Below, piece after piece: positions 8,073 to 14,624 of a DNA stretch of 18,664 nucleotides. The stretch comes from an uncultured Bacilli bacterium (lineage in GTDB: Bacteria > Bacillota_I > Bacilli_A > RF39 > UBA660), in contig CANRDR010000013.1 of the NCBI GenBank assembly GCA_947629425.1, forward strand, positions 1-18,664, written 5' to 3'. The position numbers and the translations under genes are program-made. The notes under the pieces were generated by a model. The model was not told the origin of the DNA. It worked only from the letters and a program-made list of their open reading frames with translations, and ran no database searches. Position 1 is the stretch's first letter, and each line of letters opens with the position of its first letter.

Positions 8073-8966
8073 TTATTCTATAATCGTATTTACATGTTTA
8101 ATTAAACTGTTCTTTACAATTTCATCTTCTAATTTGTTAATCGAAAAAGTTTTGCTACCTGCATAATTAAGAGACGCACCACAATGATAAATTTCTTTTT
8201 GATCTAATATAATGTATCTATCATGAAAATCATTATTATAAACTACTTTTAGATTTTTATATTGTTTTTGATATTTATCTATATCTATTTCTTTTAATAA
8301 ACAGTTATTTTTACATATTATAGTTACATCAATTTTTAAATTTCTTATCATGTCTAAAACACTTTTATCTGCATAATTATCAATGATAATTATGTTGTTA
8401 TGTGCGTATTTAAAAATATCAACTATTTTTGAGTAAGCATCATAGATTTGTCCATTAAAATAAATTTCATTATCTTTTTTCTTTTCTTCAAATTTATTAA
8501 AAGATTCTTGTAACAACTTTATATCTTCATCATGTTTTATCACTAAATTGTTAATGTATTTTTGCTGAAATAAATCATTAGAAATATATTTTTGCATCAT
8601 TACAAAAGCATCCATAATAGCAATACTTACTTTTGTAGCAACATCAGATTTTAAAATAGTTGCTAGCATTGCAACACCTTGTTCAGTAAATACACGAGGA
8701 TTTTTATATTTGCCACCACGAGTTTCGATATGATTATTTTTTTGGTCGCAATTTGCGACCAAAAAATATTCGCTTTCCTTATTCGTTAATTTAAAACAAA
8801 ACCTTTCTGGAAATTTTTCTGAATTTCTTCTTACTGCTTCATTAATTCTTTTTGTTTCAACTTGATATAATTTTGCTAAATCACTATCAAGCATTATTTG
8901 CTTTCCTCTTACTTCATAAATCATATTTTCAATTTTTGATTCTTCCAATAATTCAATATCGTTCAT
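8073..8966 (-). CDS. ORF6N-domain protein with C-terminal PLD-like domain
   Basis: This 297-residue protein has an ORF6N (KilA-N-related) DNA-binding domain at about 10-105: VRGKQIMLDSDLAKLYQVET, RRNSEKFPERFCFKLT, and ETRGGKYKNPRVFTEQGVAMLATIL. A helical, probably coiled linker follows (about 130-168). A second domain at about 175-280 carries HDRYIILD (248-255) and HCGASLNYAGSKTF, a PLD-like pattern with Arg in place of the usual Lys of HxK. ORF6N proteins are common on phages and other mobile DNA, where the domain is predicted to bind DNA; the C-terminal role is unknown. Codon use is less A+T-extreme than in neighbours, suggesting transfer. The gene has its own promoter with two palindromes, and a 17-bp palindrome is built into residues 69-75. 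Confidence 0.88.
   Translation of the reverse strand: MNDIELLEESKIENMIYEVRGKQIMLDSDLAKLYQVETKRINEAVRRNSEKFPERFCFKLTNKESEYFLVANCDQKNNHIETRGGKYKNPRVFTEQGVAMLATILKSDVATKVSIAIMDAFVMMQKYISNDLFQQKYINNLVIKHDEDIKLLQESFNKFEEKKKDNEIYFNGQIYDAYSKIVDIFKYAHNNIIIIDNYADKSVLDMIRNLKIDVTIICKNNCLLKEIDIDKYQKQYKNLKVVYNNDFHDRYIILDQKEIYHCGASLNYAGSKTFSINKLEDEIVKNSLIKHVNTIIE
8738..8766. repeat. Perfect palindrome inside the ORF6N coding sequence
   Basis: The core GGTCGCAATTTGCGACC (8744-8760) is a perfect inverted repeat with 8-bp arms and one central base. It is extended by six T on the left and six A on the right, giving 14-bp arms. On the coding strand it is read in frame as part of FLVANCDQK, in the segment between FKLTNKE and ETRGG. 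The A run after the stem makes it unlike a terminator. Confidence 0.85.
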
Positions 8967-8982
8967 TACCTTTCCCCCTTAC

Positions 8983-8998
8983 TTTGATTACAATCAAA
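8983..8998. promoter_or_regulatory. Candidate operator of the ORF6N gene (start-site palindrome)
   Basis: TTTGATT-AC-AATCAAA is a perfect inverted repeat with 7-bp arms. It lies between the -10 box and the SD of the minus-strand ORF6N gene, over the expected transcription start. A repressor bound here would block initiation. Confidence 0.5.
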
Positions 8999-9026
8999 AT
9001 ATACCAAACATATGTTTTTGTGTCAA
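8998..9026 (-). promoter_or_regulatory. SigA-type promoter of the ORF6N gene
   Basis: On the minus strand, a perfect TTGACA (complement of 9021-9026), a 17-bp spacer and TATATT (complement of 8998-9003) are followed by an AAGGGGGAAAGG SD region just before the ATG at 8966. The spacer holds a perfect 12-bp palindrome, AAACATATGTTT (9006-9017). Confidence 0.8.
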
Positions 9027-9113
9027 TATTATTTTAGCGTTTTTAAAAATATATAAAATAATAAGTGATGAAGAAATACAATCTTTTTGTCTTATTGATA
9101 AAATATCTAAATA

Positions 9114-9190
9114 TTTTTTGGTCGAAAATTTCGACCAAAAAAATTTCACTTTCTTTATTCACTAATTTAAAACTAAATCTTTCTAGAAAT
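9114..9190 (-). pseudogene. Decayed fragment of an ORF6N gene
   Basis: These 77 bp align without gaps to 8738-8814 inside the intact ORF6N gene, with about 12 differences by hand count (about 84% identity). Read on the minus strand the fragment gives LERFSFKLVNKESEIFLVE followed by IFDQK, against PERFCFKLTNKESEYFLVA then NCDQK in the intact protein. The similarity stops at both ends and there is no start codon, so it is a relic. It keeps a perfect 17-bp palindrome, GGTCGAAAATTTCGACC (9120-9136), although its sequence differs from the palindrome in the intact gene. Confidence 0.8.
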
Positions 9191-9231
9191 AATAAAAGGA
9201 AACGTTACACCCGTTGCCCTTTTAAAATTAT

Positions 9232-9254
9232 AAAAAAATATAGGTTTGCCTATA
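9232..9254 (-). terminator. Minus-strand terminator downstream of ftsW
   Basis: Read on the minus strand: TATAGG, loop CAAA, CCTATA, then seven T. The plus strand reads TATAGG-TTTG-CCTATA-C-TTTTT, so it could work weakly in both directions. Confidence 0.6.
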
Positions 9255-9322
9255 CTTTTTATTATAACTAACAAAAATAACTATTAGATTATTTTTCCAA
9301 TAACCAATCCAAAAAAAGTCAA

Positions 9323-9346
9323 TATATTTTCCTGTAGGAAAATATA
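9323..9346 (-). terminator. Perfect hairpin 3' of ftsW, possible terminator
   Basis: Perfect 10-bp arms, TATATTTTCC and GGAAAATATA, flank a 4-base loop 33 bases after the ftsW stop. On the minus strand a run of seven T follows, but only after the five bases TTGAC. It may be a weak terminator or a 3'-stabilising hairpin. Confidence 0.45.
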
Positions 9347-9378
9347 AACCGATATATAGTTCTATATTTTTTTGATTA

Positions 9379-10461
9379 CTAATTATTTCTAGAAATATTT
9401 AAAATAATACCAATACTTGCCATACTTACAAGTAAACTAGAACCACCATAACTTAAGAAAGGAAGCGTTACCCCTGTAACAGGAACAATACCAACTACAA
9501 CACATAAATTTAATATAGTTTGAAATATAATAGAAAAAGATAAACCAAATGCTAAATATTTTCCAAATAAATCTTTAGTATTTAAACTTATTTTTATAGA
9601 ACGATAAAATATAATAAAGAATAAAGTACTTACTAATAAAACACCTAAAAAACCTAATTCTTCTGATATTATAGAAAATATAAAATCTGTTTGTGGTTCT
9701 GGCAAGTAAAAATGTTTTTGAATAGAATTACCAAAACCTAACCCAAATAAACCTCCAGGACCTATTGCATATAAAGATTGTATTATTTGAAAACCACTAC
9801 CTAAAGGATCACTCCAAGGATTTAAAAATGATACTATTCTTGCCATTCTATATGGTGCAATAATTATTAATGATACTATACCAAGTAAACCTAATATTCC
9901 TATTTTTAAAAAGAATGATAATTTAACTTTAGAAACAAAAATCATTGCAATTAAAGATATAGTAATAACCATTGCAGTACCAAAATCAGGTTCTAACATA
10001 ATAAGTAAGAAAAATATACCTATAACTAATATAATTGGAAAAACACCTTTTTTAATATTAGTCATTAAAGAATAATTATTAGATAGATATTTTGAAACAA
10101 ATATAACTAAACCTATTTTAGCAGCTTCACTAGGTTGTATACCAAAACCACCTAAACCAAACCAACTACGACTACCATTTCTAACAACACCAATACCAGG
10201 AATTAATACAAGTACTAATAGTAAAAAACAAATAAATATTATTACATTCGCTTTCTTTTTATAAAAATTATAATCTACTTTAGATAAAAAATACATTAAA
10301 ATTATACCTAATATTAAAAATACTCCTTGATTTTTTAAATATTTAAAACCATCATTAAATTTATAATTAGCCCATATATGAGATGATGAATAAATCATTA
10401 TTGCACCAAATATACTAAGTATAATAACTGTGATAAATAGTTTATAGTCAAATTTTTTCAA
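9379..10461 (-). CDS. ftsW: FtsW/SpoVE-type peptidoglycan polymerase (SEDS family)
   Basis: SEDS proteins polymerise lipid II glycan strands together with a class b PBP. FtsW acts at the division septum; RodA, the relative, acts in elongation. The protein is about 360 residues with ten or so membrane helices and family motifs in order: SSSHIWA, GSRSWFGLGGFGIQPSEAAK, LLIMLEPDFGTAMV, YRMARIVSFLNPWSDPLGSG, FQIIQSLYAIGPGGLFGLGF, then FYLPEPQTDFIFSIISEELG and VPVTGVTLPFLSYGGSS. The YLPEPQTDFIFSIISEELG form favours FtsW/SpoVE over RodA. Start choice: a TTG at 10461 has the SD AGGTGA five bases before it and gives MKKFDYKLF. A GTG three codons upstream (10470) overlaps that SD and has none of its own. 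The gene stands alone, divergent from the RNHCP gene and about 2.7 kb from mraY. Confidence 0.94.
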   Translation of the reverse strand: MKKFDYKLFITVIILSIFGAIMIYSSSHIWANYKFNDGFKYLKNQGVFLILGIILMYFLSKVDYNFYKKKANVIIFICFLLLVLVLIPGIGVVRNGSRSWFGLGGFGIQPSEAAKIGLVIFVSKYLSNNYSLMTNIKKGVFPIILVIGIFFLLIMLEPDFGTAMVITISLIAMIFVSKVKLSFFLKIGILGLLGIVSLIIIAPYRMARIVSFLNPWSDPLGSGFQIIQSLYAIGPGGLFGLGFGNSIQKHFYLPEPQTDFIFSIISEELGFLGVLLVSTLFFIIFYRSIKISLNTKDLFGKYLAFGLSFSIIFQTILNLCVVVGIVPVTGVTLPFLSYGGSSLLVSMASIGIILNISRNN

Positions 10462-10505
10462 AAATATCACCTAAATAATTTTATGTTATAAAAAAAATTT
10501 TATAA

Positions 10506-10533
10506 TTGTAATTAAAATAATATATGATAAAAT
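10506..10533 (+). promoter_or_regulatory. Putative promoter of the RNHCP gene
   Basis: A -35-like TTGTAA (10506-10511) and a 16-bp spacer precede TAAAAT (10528-10533), which carries the extended TGA at 10525-10527. Confidence 0.5.
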
Positions 10534-10551
10534 CTTACTAGAAGGTGTAAT

Positions 10552-10857
10552 ATGAAACAATTTAATATGATAGATGAAAGTTTTAAATGTATTGTATGTG
10601 GAAAATACGTAAATAAATTAAATTATACAGCAAGAGACCATTGTCCTTATTGTTTATCTAGTATACATATAGATATAAATCCTGGTGATAGAAGTAGTGA
10701 TTGTTTAGGAATATTAGTTCCTATAGATATAGAAAAATCTAAAAAAGATACATATAAAATAATATATAAATGTAATAAATGTGGAATGATAAAAAAGAAT
10801 AAAACTGCTAATGATGATAATTTTGATAAAATATTAGAAATAATGAAAGATAAGTAA
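10552..10857 (+). CDS. RNHCP-domain zinc-ribbon protein
   Basis: This 101-residue soluble protein matches the RNHCP family as I recall it (PF12647): FKCIVCGKYV, ARDHCPYCLSSIHID, INPGDRSSDCLG, and a C-terminal pair YKCNKCGMI. Cysteines at about 13/16, 32/35 and 75/78 suggest zinc-ribbon-type metal binding. The here-characteristic R-D-H-C-P stands where the family name-giving RNHCP lies. The family's biochemical role is unknown to me. The ATG follows GAAGGTG (10541-10547). A short hairpin over the stop codon (AAGTAAAT/ATTTACTT, 10852-10868) may help end transcription. Confidence 0.85.
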   Translation: MKQFNMIDESFKCIVCGKYVNKLNYTARDHCPYCLSSIHIDINPGDRSSDCLGILVPIDIEKSKKDTYKIIYKCNKCGMIKKNKTANDDNFDKILEIMKDK

Positions 10858-10892
10858 ATAATTTACTTTATATTCATATAATTTAAAAACAT

Positions 10893-10921
10893 TTGATAAT
10901 TAATTTATAATATGCTATTAT
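10893..10921 (+). promoter_or_regulatory. Promoter of the 128-residue unknown gene
   Basis: TTGATA (10893-10898) and a 17-bp spacer ending in TGC precede TATTAT (10916-10921), an extended -10. The SD GAGGAG (10935-10940) lies five bases before the ATG at 10946. Confidence 0.65.
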
Positions 10922-10945
10922 AATGTTTCAAAGCGAGGAGATTAT

Positions 10946-11332
10946 ATGAATTATAATATATTTGATTTAAATAATGATGCAATATCTAAAATATTAGAAG
11001 ATGGTTATAGTATAAAAATATATTCTAATAATATTACTATTTTAAAAGATTTAAATAGTAATATTATAATTAAAAACTTTAATTTAAAAAGTAATAAACT
11101 ATTAAATTTATTTTTATCAAATAACAATAATATTTATATAGAAAAAAATAATGGTATAAATATAAAATTATGTAATTATTATGGAGAAATATTATATGAA
11201 TGTAGTTCTAATAATATAGATAATGCGTTAAATAATATTATTTCATGGATTAAAGATAATATATTTGTTTCAAAATATGCAATAAAAAAATTAAACTATA
11301 TTAAAAATGATAGATTAAGATTATCAATATAA
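10946..11332 (+). CDS. Hypothetical 128-residue protein
   Basis: I do not recognise this family. The product is soluble by eye, very rich in Asn, Ile and Lys, with no signal peptide or membrane segment. The first 90 residues alternate short hydrophobic strands and Asn-rich turns (YSIKIYSNNITIL, NIIIKNF, NGINIKLCNYYGEILYEC), suggesting a beta-rich fold. It ends in an amphipathic helix (NIDNALNNIISWIKDNIF) and a basic tail. It is a convincing gene: it has its own extended -10 promoter, a strong SD and a terminator directly after its stop codon, so it is a single-gene transcript. Confidence 0.75.
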   Translation: MNYNIFDLNNDAISKILEDGYSIKIYSNNITILKDLNSNIIIKNFNLKSNKLLNLFLSNNNNIYIEKNNGINIKLCNYYGEILYECSSNNIDNALNNIISWIKDNIFVSKYAIKKLNYIKNDRLRLSI

Positions 11333-11357
11333 GAATTATTAATAAATAGTTCTTTTT
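11331..11357 (+). terminator. Terminator of the 128-residue unknown gene
   Basis: AAGAATTATT (11331-11340) pairs with AATAGTTCTT (11345-11354), with one G-U pair and an AATA loop, followed by TTT. The left arm overlaps the last two bases of the stop codon. Confidence 0.8.
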
Positions 11358-11430
11358 GTTTACACTTATTTTATAAATTAAATTGTATAAAATATATCAA
11401 TTTGATAAAATAAAAATAAGGAGAATATTT

Positions 11431-11943
11431 ATGAAAAATAAGTTAACAAAAAAACAATTAGTTACAATGCTTTTGAAAGATAAAGAATTAGAAAGTAAAG
11501 ATGAAGAAGAACTTTTAGATTTATTAATAGATCAACCTATATCAATTGATGTAGACAAATTTGAAGATAGTACAATGAAGTTTGGAGATAAAGTTGCTGA
11601 TAAAGTATCTGAAGTTGCTGGTTCTTGGGCATTTATTATATGTTTTGTATCTTTTTTAATTATTTGGATTGTAGTAAATGGTGTATTACTTGCAACAAAT
11701 GCAATTGATCCATATCCTTTTATATTATTAAATTTAGTATTATCATGTATTGCAGCAATACAAGCCCCTATAATAATGATGAGTCAAAATAGACAAGCAA
11801 AAAAAGATAGTTTAAGAAACCAAAATGATTATAGAATAGATTTAAAAAGTGAACTTATTTTAGAAGAATTACATGATAAAATGGATAATATTTTAAAAAA
11901 TCAAAAAGAAATAATGAAGTATATAAATAGCAAGAAGGAATAA
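11431..11943 (+). CDS. DUF1003 family membrane protein
   Basis: The 170-residue product matches DUF1003 (PF06210) as I recall it: DKVADKVSEVAGSWAFIICFVSFLIIW (first helix), NAIDPYPFILLNLVLSCIAAIQAPIIMM (second helix), then the conserved MSQNRQAKKDS and a charged C-terminal helix that may be a coiled coil. The N-terminal 45 residues are acidic and cytoplasmic-looking. The function is not established. Start choice: ATG 11431 has AAGGAG (11418-11423) seven bases upstream, whereas an upstream in-frame ATG at 11383 has no SD and lies over the likely -10 region (TATAAA, 11386-11391). The next gene begins two bases after the stop, so the two form an operon. Confidence 0.9.
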   Translation: MKNKLTKKQLVTMLLKDKELESKDEEELLDLLIDQPISIDVDKFEDSTMKFGDKVADKVSEVAGSWAFIICFVSFLIIWIVVNGVLLATNAIDPYPFILLNLVLSCIAAIQAPIIMMSQNRQAKKDSLRNQNDYRIDLKSELILEELHDKMDNILKNQKEIMKYINSKKE

Positions 11944-11945
11944 TT

Positions 11946-12662
11946 ATGTATACGTTTTCTTATTGGTTTTTAGTTTTTTTCATATTTAGTATATTAGGTT
12001 ATTTTTCTGAAATAATATATTGTTATATAATGGATGGCAAAATAGTTAATAGAGGTTTTTTATATGGACCATATTGTCCTATATATGGAGTAGGAGCAGT
12101 ATTTATATTATTTTTATTAAAAGATTATTTAAGAGATCCTATAGTATTATTCGTATTTAGTATGATTATATGTAGTGCAATAGAATATATTGCATCATAT
12201 ATTATGGAAAAATTATTTAATAATAAATGGTGGGATTATTCTAATAAAAAATATAATATTAATGGAAGAGTTTGTTTATTTAATTCAGTTTTATTTGGTT
12301 TAGGAGGATTAGTAAGTGTATATTTTTTATTTCCTTTAATAAATAGATTTTTAAAATTAATAAATAATACATTATTAGAATACTTAGCAGTAATATTTTT
12401 AATATTATTTATAATAGATTTAATAATAACTATATCTCAAATTAATAAATTTAATAAACAACTTGCAATTATTAATAAAATAAAGAATGATATGAAGATA
12501 AAAATACCTGCAATTGTTCAAAGTAAAATTAATAAATCTTTAAAGAAATATAAAACTTATCCTAAAAGAATTATAAAAGCATTTCCAAATATTAAATTAA
12601 AACAAGATAGTAATATTAAATTATTAATAAATGCTATTAAAGAAAATAGAAAGAAAAAATAG
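11946..12662 (+). CDS. PF06541-type 'putative ABC transporter permease' membrane protein
   Basis: This 238-residue protein has about five membrane segments and the family pattern as I recall it: FSILGYFSEIIYC, GKIVNRGFLYGPYCPIYGVGAVFI, EYIASYIMEKLFNNKWWDYSNKKYNINGRVCLFNSVLFG. The C-terminal 70 residues are basic and cytoplasmic. Despite the automatic family name, no ATPase or binding protein is nearby, so a transport role is unproven. Its SD (AAGGA, in AGAAGGAATAA) lies inside the end of the DUF1003 gene, and co-translation with it is likely. Confidence 0.85.
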   Translation: MYTFSYWFLVFFIFSILGYFSEIIYCYIMDGKIVNRGFLYGPYCPIYGVGAVFILFLLKDYLRDPIVLFVFSMIICSAIEYIASYIMEKLFNNKWWDYSNKKYNINGRVCLFNSVLFGLGGLVSVYFLFPLINRFLKLINNTLLEYLAVIFLILFIIDLIITISQINKFNKQLAIINKIKNDMKIKIPAIVQSKINKSLKKYKTYPKRIIKAFPNIKLKQDSNIKLLINAIKENRKKK

Positions 12663-12674
12663 TTTTTTTAAATA

Positions 12675-12703
12675 TTGTAAAAAGCAAATATTTATTATAT
12701 ACT
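12675..12703 (+). promoter_or_regulatory. Promoter of the pilin-like operon
   Basis: TTGTAA (12675-12680), a 17-bp spacer and TATACT (12698-12703). Transcription would start near 12710, before the weak SD TAGGGAT and the ATG at 12728. Confidence 0.6.
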
Positions 12704-12727
12704 TTTATATAGTAAAGTAGGGATTAT

Positions 12728-13462
12728 ATGAAAAAGAAAAATGGCTTTATTGCAACTAGTTTAATATATTCATTTTTTCTTGTTTTTATAACACTATTTT
12801 TAGGTATTATAGCAAGCTATTTACAAGATAAAGTACTTTTAAATTCAATAGAAAAATCTACAAAAAAAGATTTAAATACTTCTATAAGTATTAAAGATTT
12901 AGAAGTTGGTGATGTTTTTACTTTATCTGATAGTAGTTTAAATGATTTTTTTAATATAAAATCATGGATTGTTGCATCTATAAATGGTTATAATTTAACT
13001 TTATATAGCTATGACTTAATATATGAAGATGGATCTTCTTTAAAGTCATTAAAATATGATGATACTATAGGAAATTATGTAACAGATAAAGACATAATAA
13101 ATTGTAATTCAAATTGTTCAATATTAAAATATGGTGATTTAAATAGTGATATAGATCCTGCTTATACTAATGCAACATTTTATAATAAAATTATTTATAA
13201 TTTTAATAGAATACGTGATGGTTATAATTTAAATGGACATTATGTTAATTATGGAGTAAATTGTGATGCATCTGGAAAATGTGGGACATGCCCTATTAAC
13301 GGTGAATATAACACTAATGATTTAATTAATAGTTCATCTCTTATTAATTGTATTGCAGATGGAGATGAATATAAAAATTATAAAAGAATAAGATATGTTT
13401 GGAATTCTAATAATAAAAAAATAAAAAATGAAAAAGGAGAATATACAATAGAAAATATATGA
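12728..13462 (+). CDS. Prepilin-like protein with non-canonical N-terminus
   Basis: The 244-residue product starts MKKKNG-FIATSLIYSFFLVFITLFLG: a short basic leader, Gly, then a long hydrophobic helix, the layout of a type IV prepilin cut after Gly. However, Glu5 of the mature chain, nearly invariant in major pilins, is Ser here. The exported part carries SWIVASINGYNLTLYSYD and Cys pairs (IINCNSNC, CDASGKCGTC, and a later Cys) that could form disulfides. It is the first of three overlapping genes, the other two being clearer pseudopilins, so it probably belongs to the same surface fibre or secretion complex. It ends in TGA within an ATGA overlap with the next gene. No pilus ATPase, platform protein or prepilin peptidase lies in this window. 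Confidence 0.82.
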   Translation: MKKKNGFIATSLIYSFFLVFITLFLGIIASYLQDKVLLNSIEKSTKKDLNTSISIKDLEVGDVFTLSDSSLNDFFNIKSWIVASINGYNLTLYSYDLIYEDGSSLKSLKYDDTIGNYVTDKDIINCNSNCSILKYGDLNSDIDPAYTNATFYNKIIYNFNRIRDGYNLNGHYVNYGVNCDASGKCGTCPINGEYNTNDLINSSSLINCIADGDEYKNYKRIRYVWNSNNKKIKNEKGEYTIENI

Positions 13463-14004
13463 AAAAAGGGTTTGTTTTAATGGAAAGTATTGTTGTTATA
13501 CTGATTGTAACAATTTCTTTGTTAACAATATTTTCATCATATAATAAAATACTATCAAAATTAAGAGAAGAAAATAAGTATGATACAACAGAATATTTAT
13601 ATATGACAAACCAAGTAAAAAAAATTATACAAAAATATAATTTAAGTCCATCTATTTTTAATATGAAACAACCATCTAGTTCTACTAATATTTTAAAAGA
13701 ATATAAAGAAAATGATACTTATGAATCTTTACTAGATACTTATAATGTAAAAAAAGTATATATATTAAGTAATATAAATAATTTAGCAAAAGACAATTTA
13801 AAAAAGTTTGATGGATATATAATAGATTATATAAAAAAACTAGATACTTCTGATGAAGAAATATTATTAATTGTAGAATATCAAAAACCTTTATTAGTAA
13901 GTGATACTGCATATTCTTGTAATAATCCAGATAATAATTATTTATGTGATAGTAAAAATAATAAATTATATGAAACTTATATTGCAAGTTTGAGGTGGGA
14001 TTAA
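13459..14004 (+). CDS. Prepilin-like protein (pseudopilin 2)
   Basis: This 181-residue protein begins MKKG-FVLMESIVVILIVTISLLTIF, a good class III prepilin signal with Gly(-1), Phe(+1) and Glu(+5). The N-terminal helix continues into an amphipathic stretch and an Asn/Lys/Tyr-rich domain with one Cys pair near the end (YSCNNPDNNYLCDS). The start overlaps the previous stop as ATGA. The nearest GGAG is about 20 bases upstream, so translation probably depends on reinitiation. The next gene overlaps by one base (TAATG). It is likely a minor pilin or pseudopilin of a type IV pilus-like or competence-like machine; which one is not visible. Confidence 0.88.
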   Translation: MKKGFVLMESIVVILIVTISLLTIFSSYNKILSKLREENKYDTTEYLYMTNQVKKIIQKYNLSPSIFNMKQPSSSTNILKEYKENDTYESLLDTYNVKKVYILSNINNLAKDNLKKFDGYIIDYIKKLDTSDEEILLIVEYQKPLLVSDTAYSCNNPDNNYLCDSKNNKLYETYIASLRWD

Positions 14005-14624
14005 TGAAAAATAATAAAGGAATGACATTAGTAGAAATTATTGTAAGTATAGCACTTATTTCTATTACTATAATTTTTCTTATGGTATTATTCATTAATG
14101 TTAAAGATATAAATGATGATGCAAAAATTAATAATACTTATTTAATAACTAAATCATTACAAGTTAAAACAATAGAAGAAGATTTAGAAAATAGTAGTAC
14201 TCTAAATATATCTAATTGTAATATATTTGAAAAATTTAAAAATATTGAATCATCAAAACCTAATTTATGTATTAAATTTCAATTTAATAATAATGTATCT
14301 AATATAGGTTATTTAGGTTTTTATTATTCAACTACAACTTCCTCTTATGTTACATCTTATATTCATACATATACTGACGATGCTGATTCTAAAAATAATA
14401 TTGATGTAAGAGAAACAAGAACTTTAAAAGATTTTGAAAACTATTCTTTACAAGATAATAAAATTAAATGTTTTTATAAATATACTCAAGATAGTATTAA
14501 TAATGGAGCATTTTATTTAAGAATTCCAATTATAGGTCCTGATTATAAAGATTATACATTTAATTTATCATATTATGGAAATGTATCTATTAATAATCTA
14601 AATAGTATATGTTCACAAACATAA
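14004..14624 (+). CDS. Prepilin-like protein (pseudopilin 3)
   Basis: The 206-residue product begins MKNNKG-MTLVEIIVSIALISITIIFLMVLF, the most canonical prepilin signal of the three (Gly -1, Glu +5). The globular part has Cys residues (SNCNIF, PNLCIKF, IKCFYKY, NSICSQT) and a beta-rich look. Start choice: ATG 14004 overlaps the previous stop (TAATG) and has GAGGTGG (13992-13998) at ideal spacing; an in-frame GTG at 13995 lies inside that SD and is unlikely. The 3' end overlaps the convergent YlbJ-like gene by 12 bases, with no clear terminator between them. Confidence 0.9.
   Translation: MKNNKGMTLVEIIVSIALISITIIFLMVLFINVKDINDDAKINNTYLITKSLQVKTIEEDLENSSTLNISNCNIFEKFKNIESSKPNLCIKFQFNNNVSNIGYLGFYYSTTTSSYVTSYIHTYTDDADSKNNIDVRETRTLKDFENYSLQDNKIKCFYKYTQDSINNGAFYLRIPIIGPDYKDYTFNLSYYGNVSINNLNSICSQT

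Larger units (their letters stand above)
8967..9378. other. 412-bp gene-free stretch between ORF6N and ftsW
   Basis: This interval holds the ORF6N promoter and candidate operators (8983-9026), a decayed copy of part of an ORF6N gene (9114-9190), a short sequence resembling the end of ftsW (about 9193-9222), a minus-strand terminator (9232-9254) and a perfect hairpin (9323-9346). No open frame here has an SD plus recognisable protein content. Confidence 0.7.

Noticed and set aside
8852..9037. Plus-strand open frame opposite the ORF6N start
   Set aside because: It is the complement of the ORF6N coding start and promoter; there is no SD.
9114..9143. The T6-palindrome-A6 element as a bidirectional terminator
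   Set aside because: On either strand the stem is followed by A, not T, so the RNA has no U tract after the hairpin.
9065..9271. Plus-strand open frame of 68 codons
   Set aside because: It runs antisense across the decayed ORF6N fragment and a terminator, and its protein resembles nothing.
11383..11430. Upstream ATG for the DUF1003 gene
   Set aside because: It has no SD and overlaps the likely -10 region; the ATG at 11431 has a well-spaced AAGGAG.
13685..14095. Minus-strand open frame across the pseudopilin genes
   Set aside because: It is antisense to two convincing prepilin genes and its Tyr/Leu/Ile-rich product is a composition artefact.
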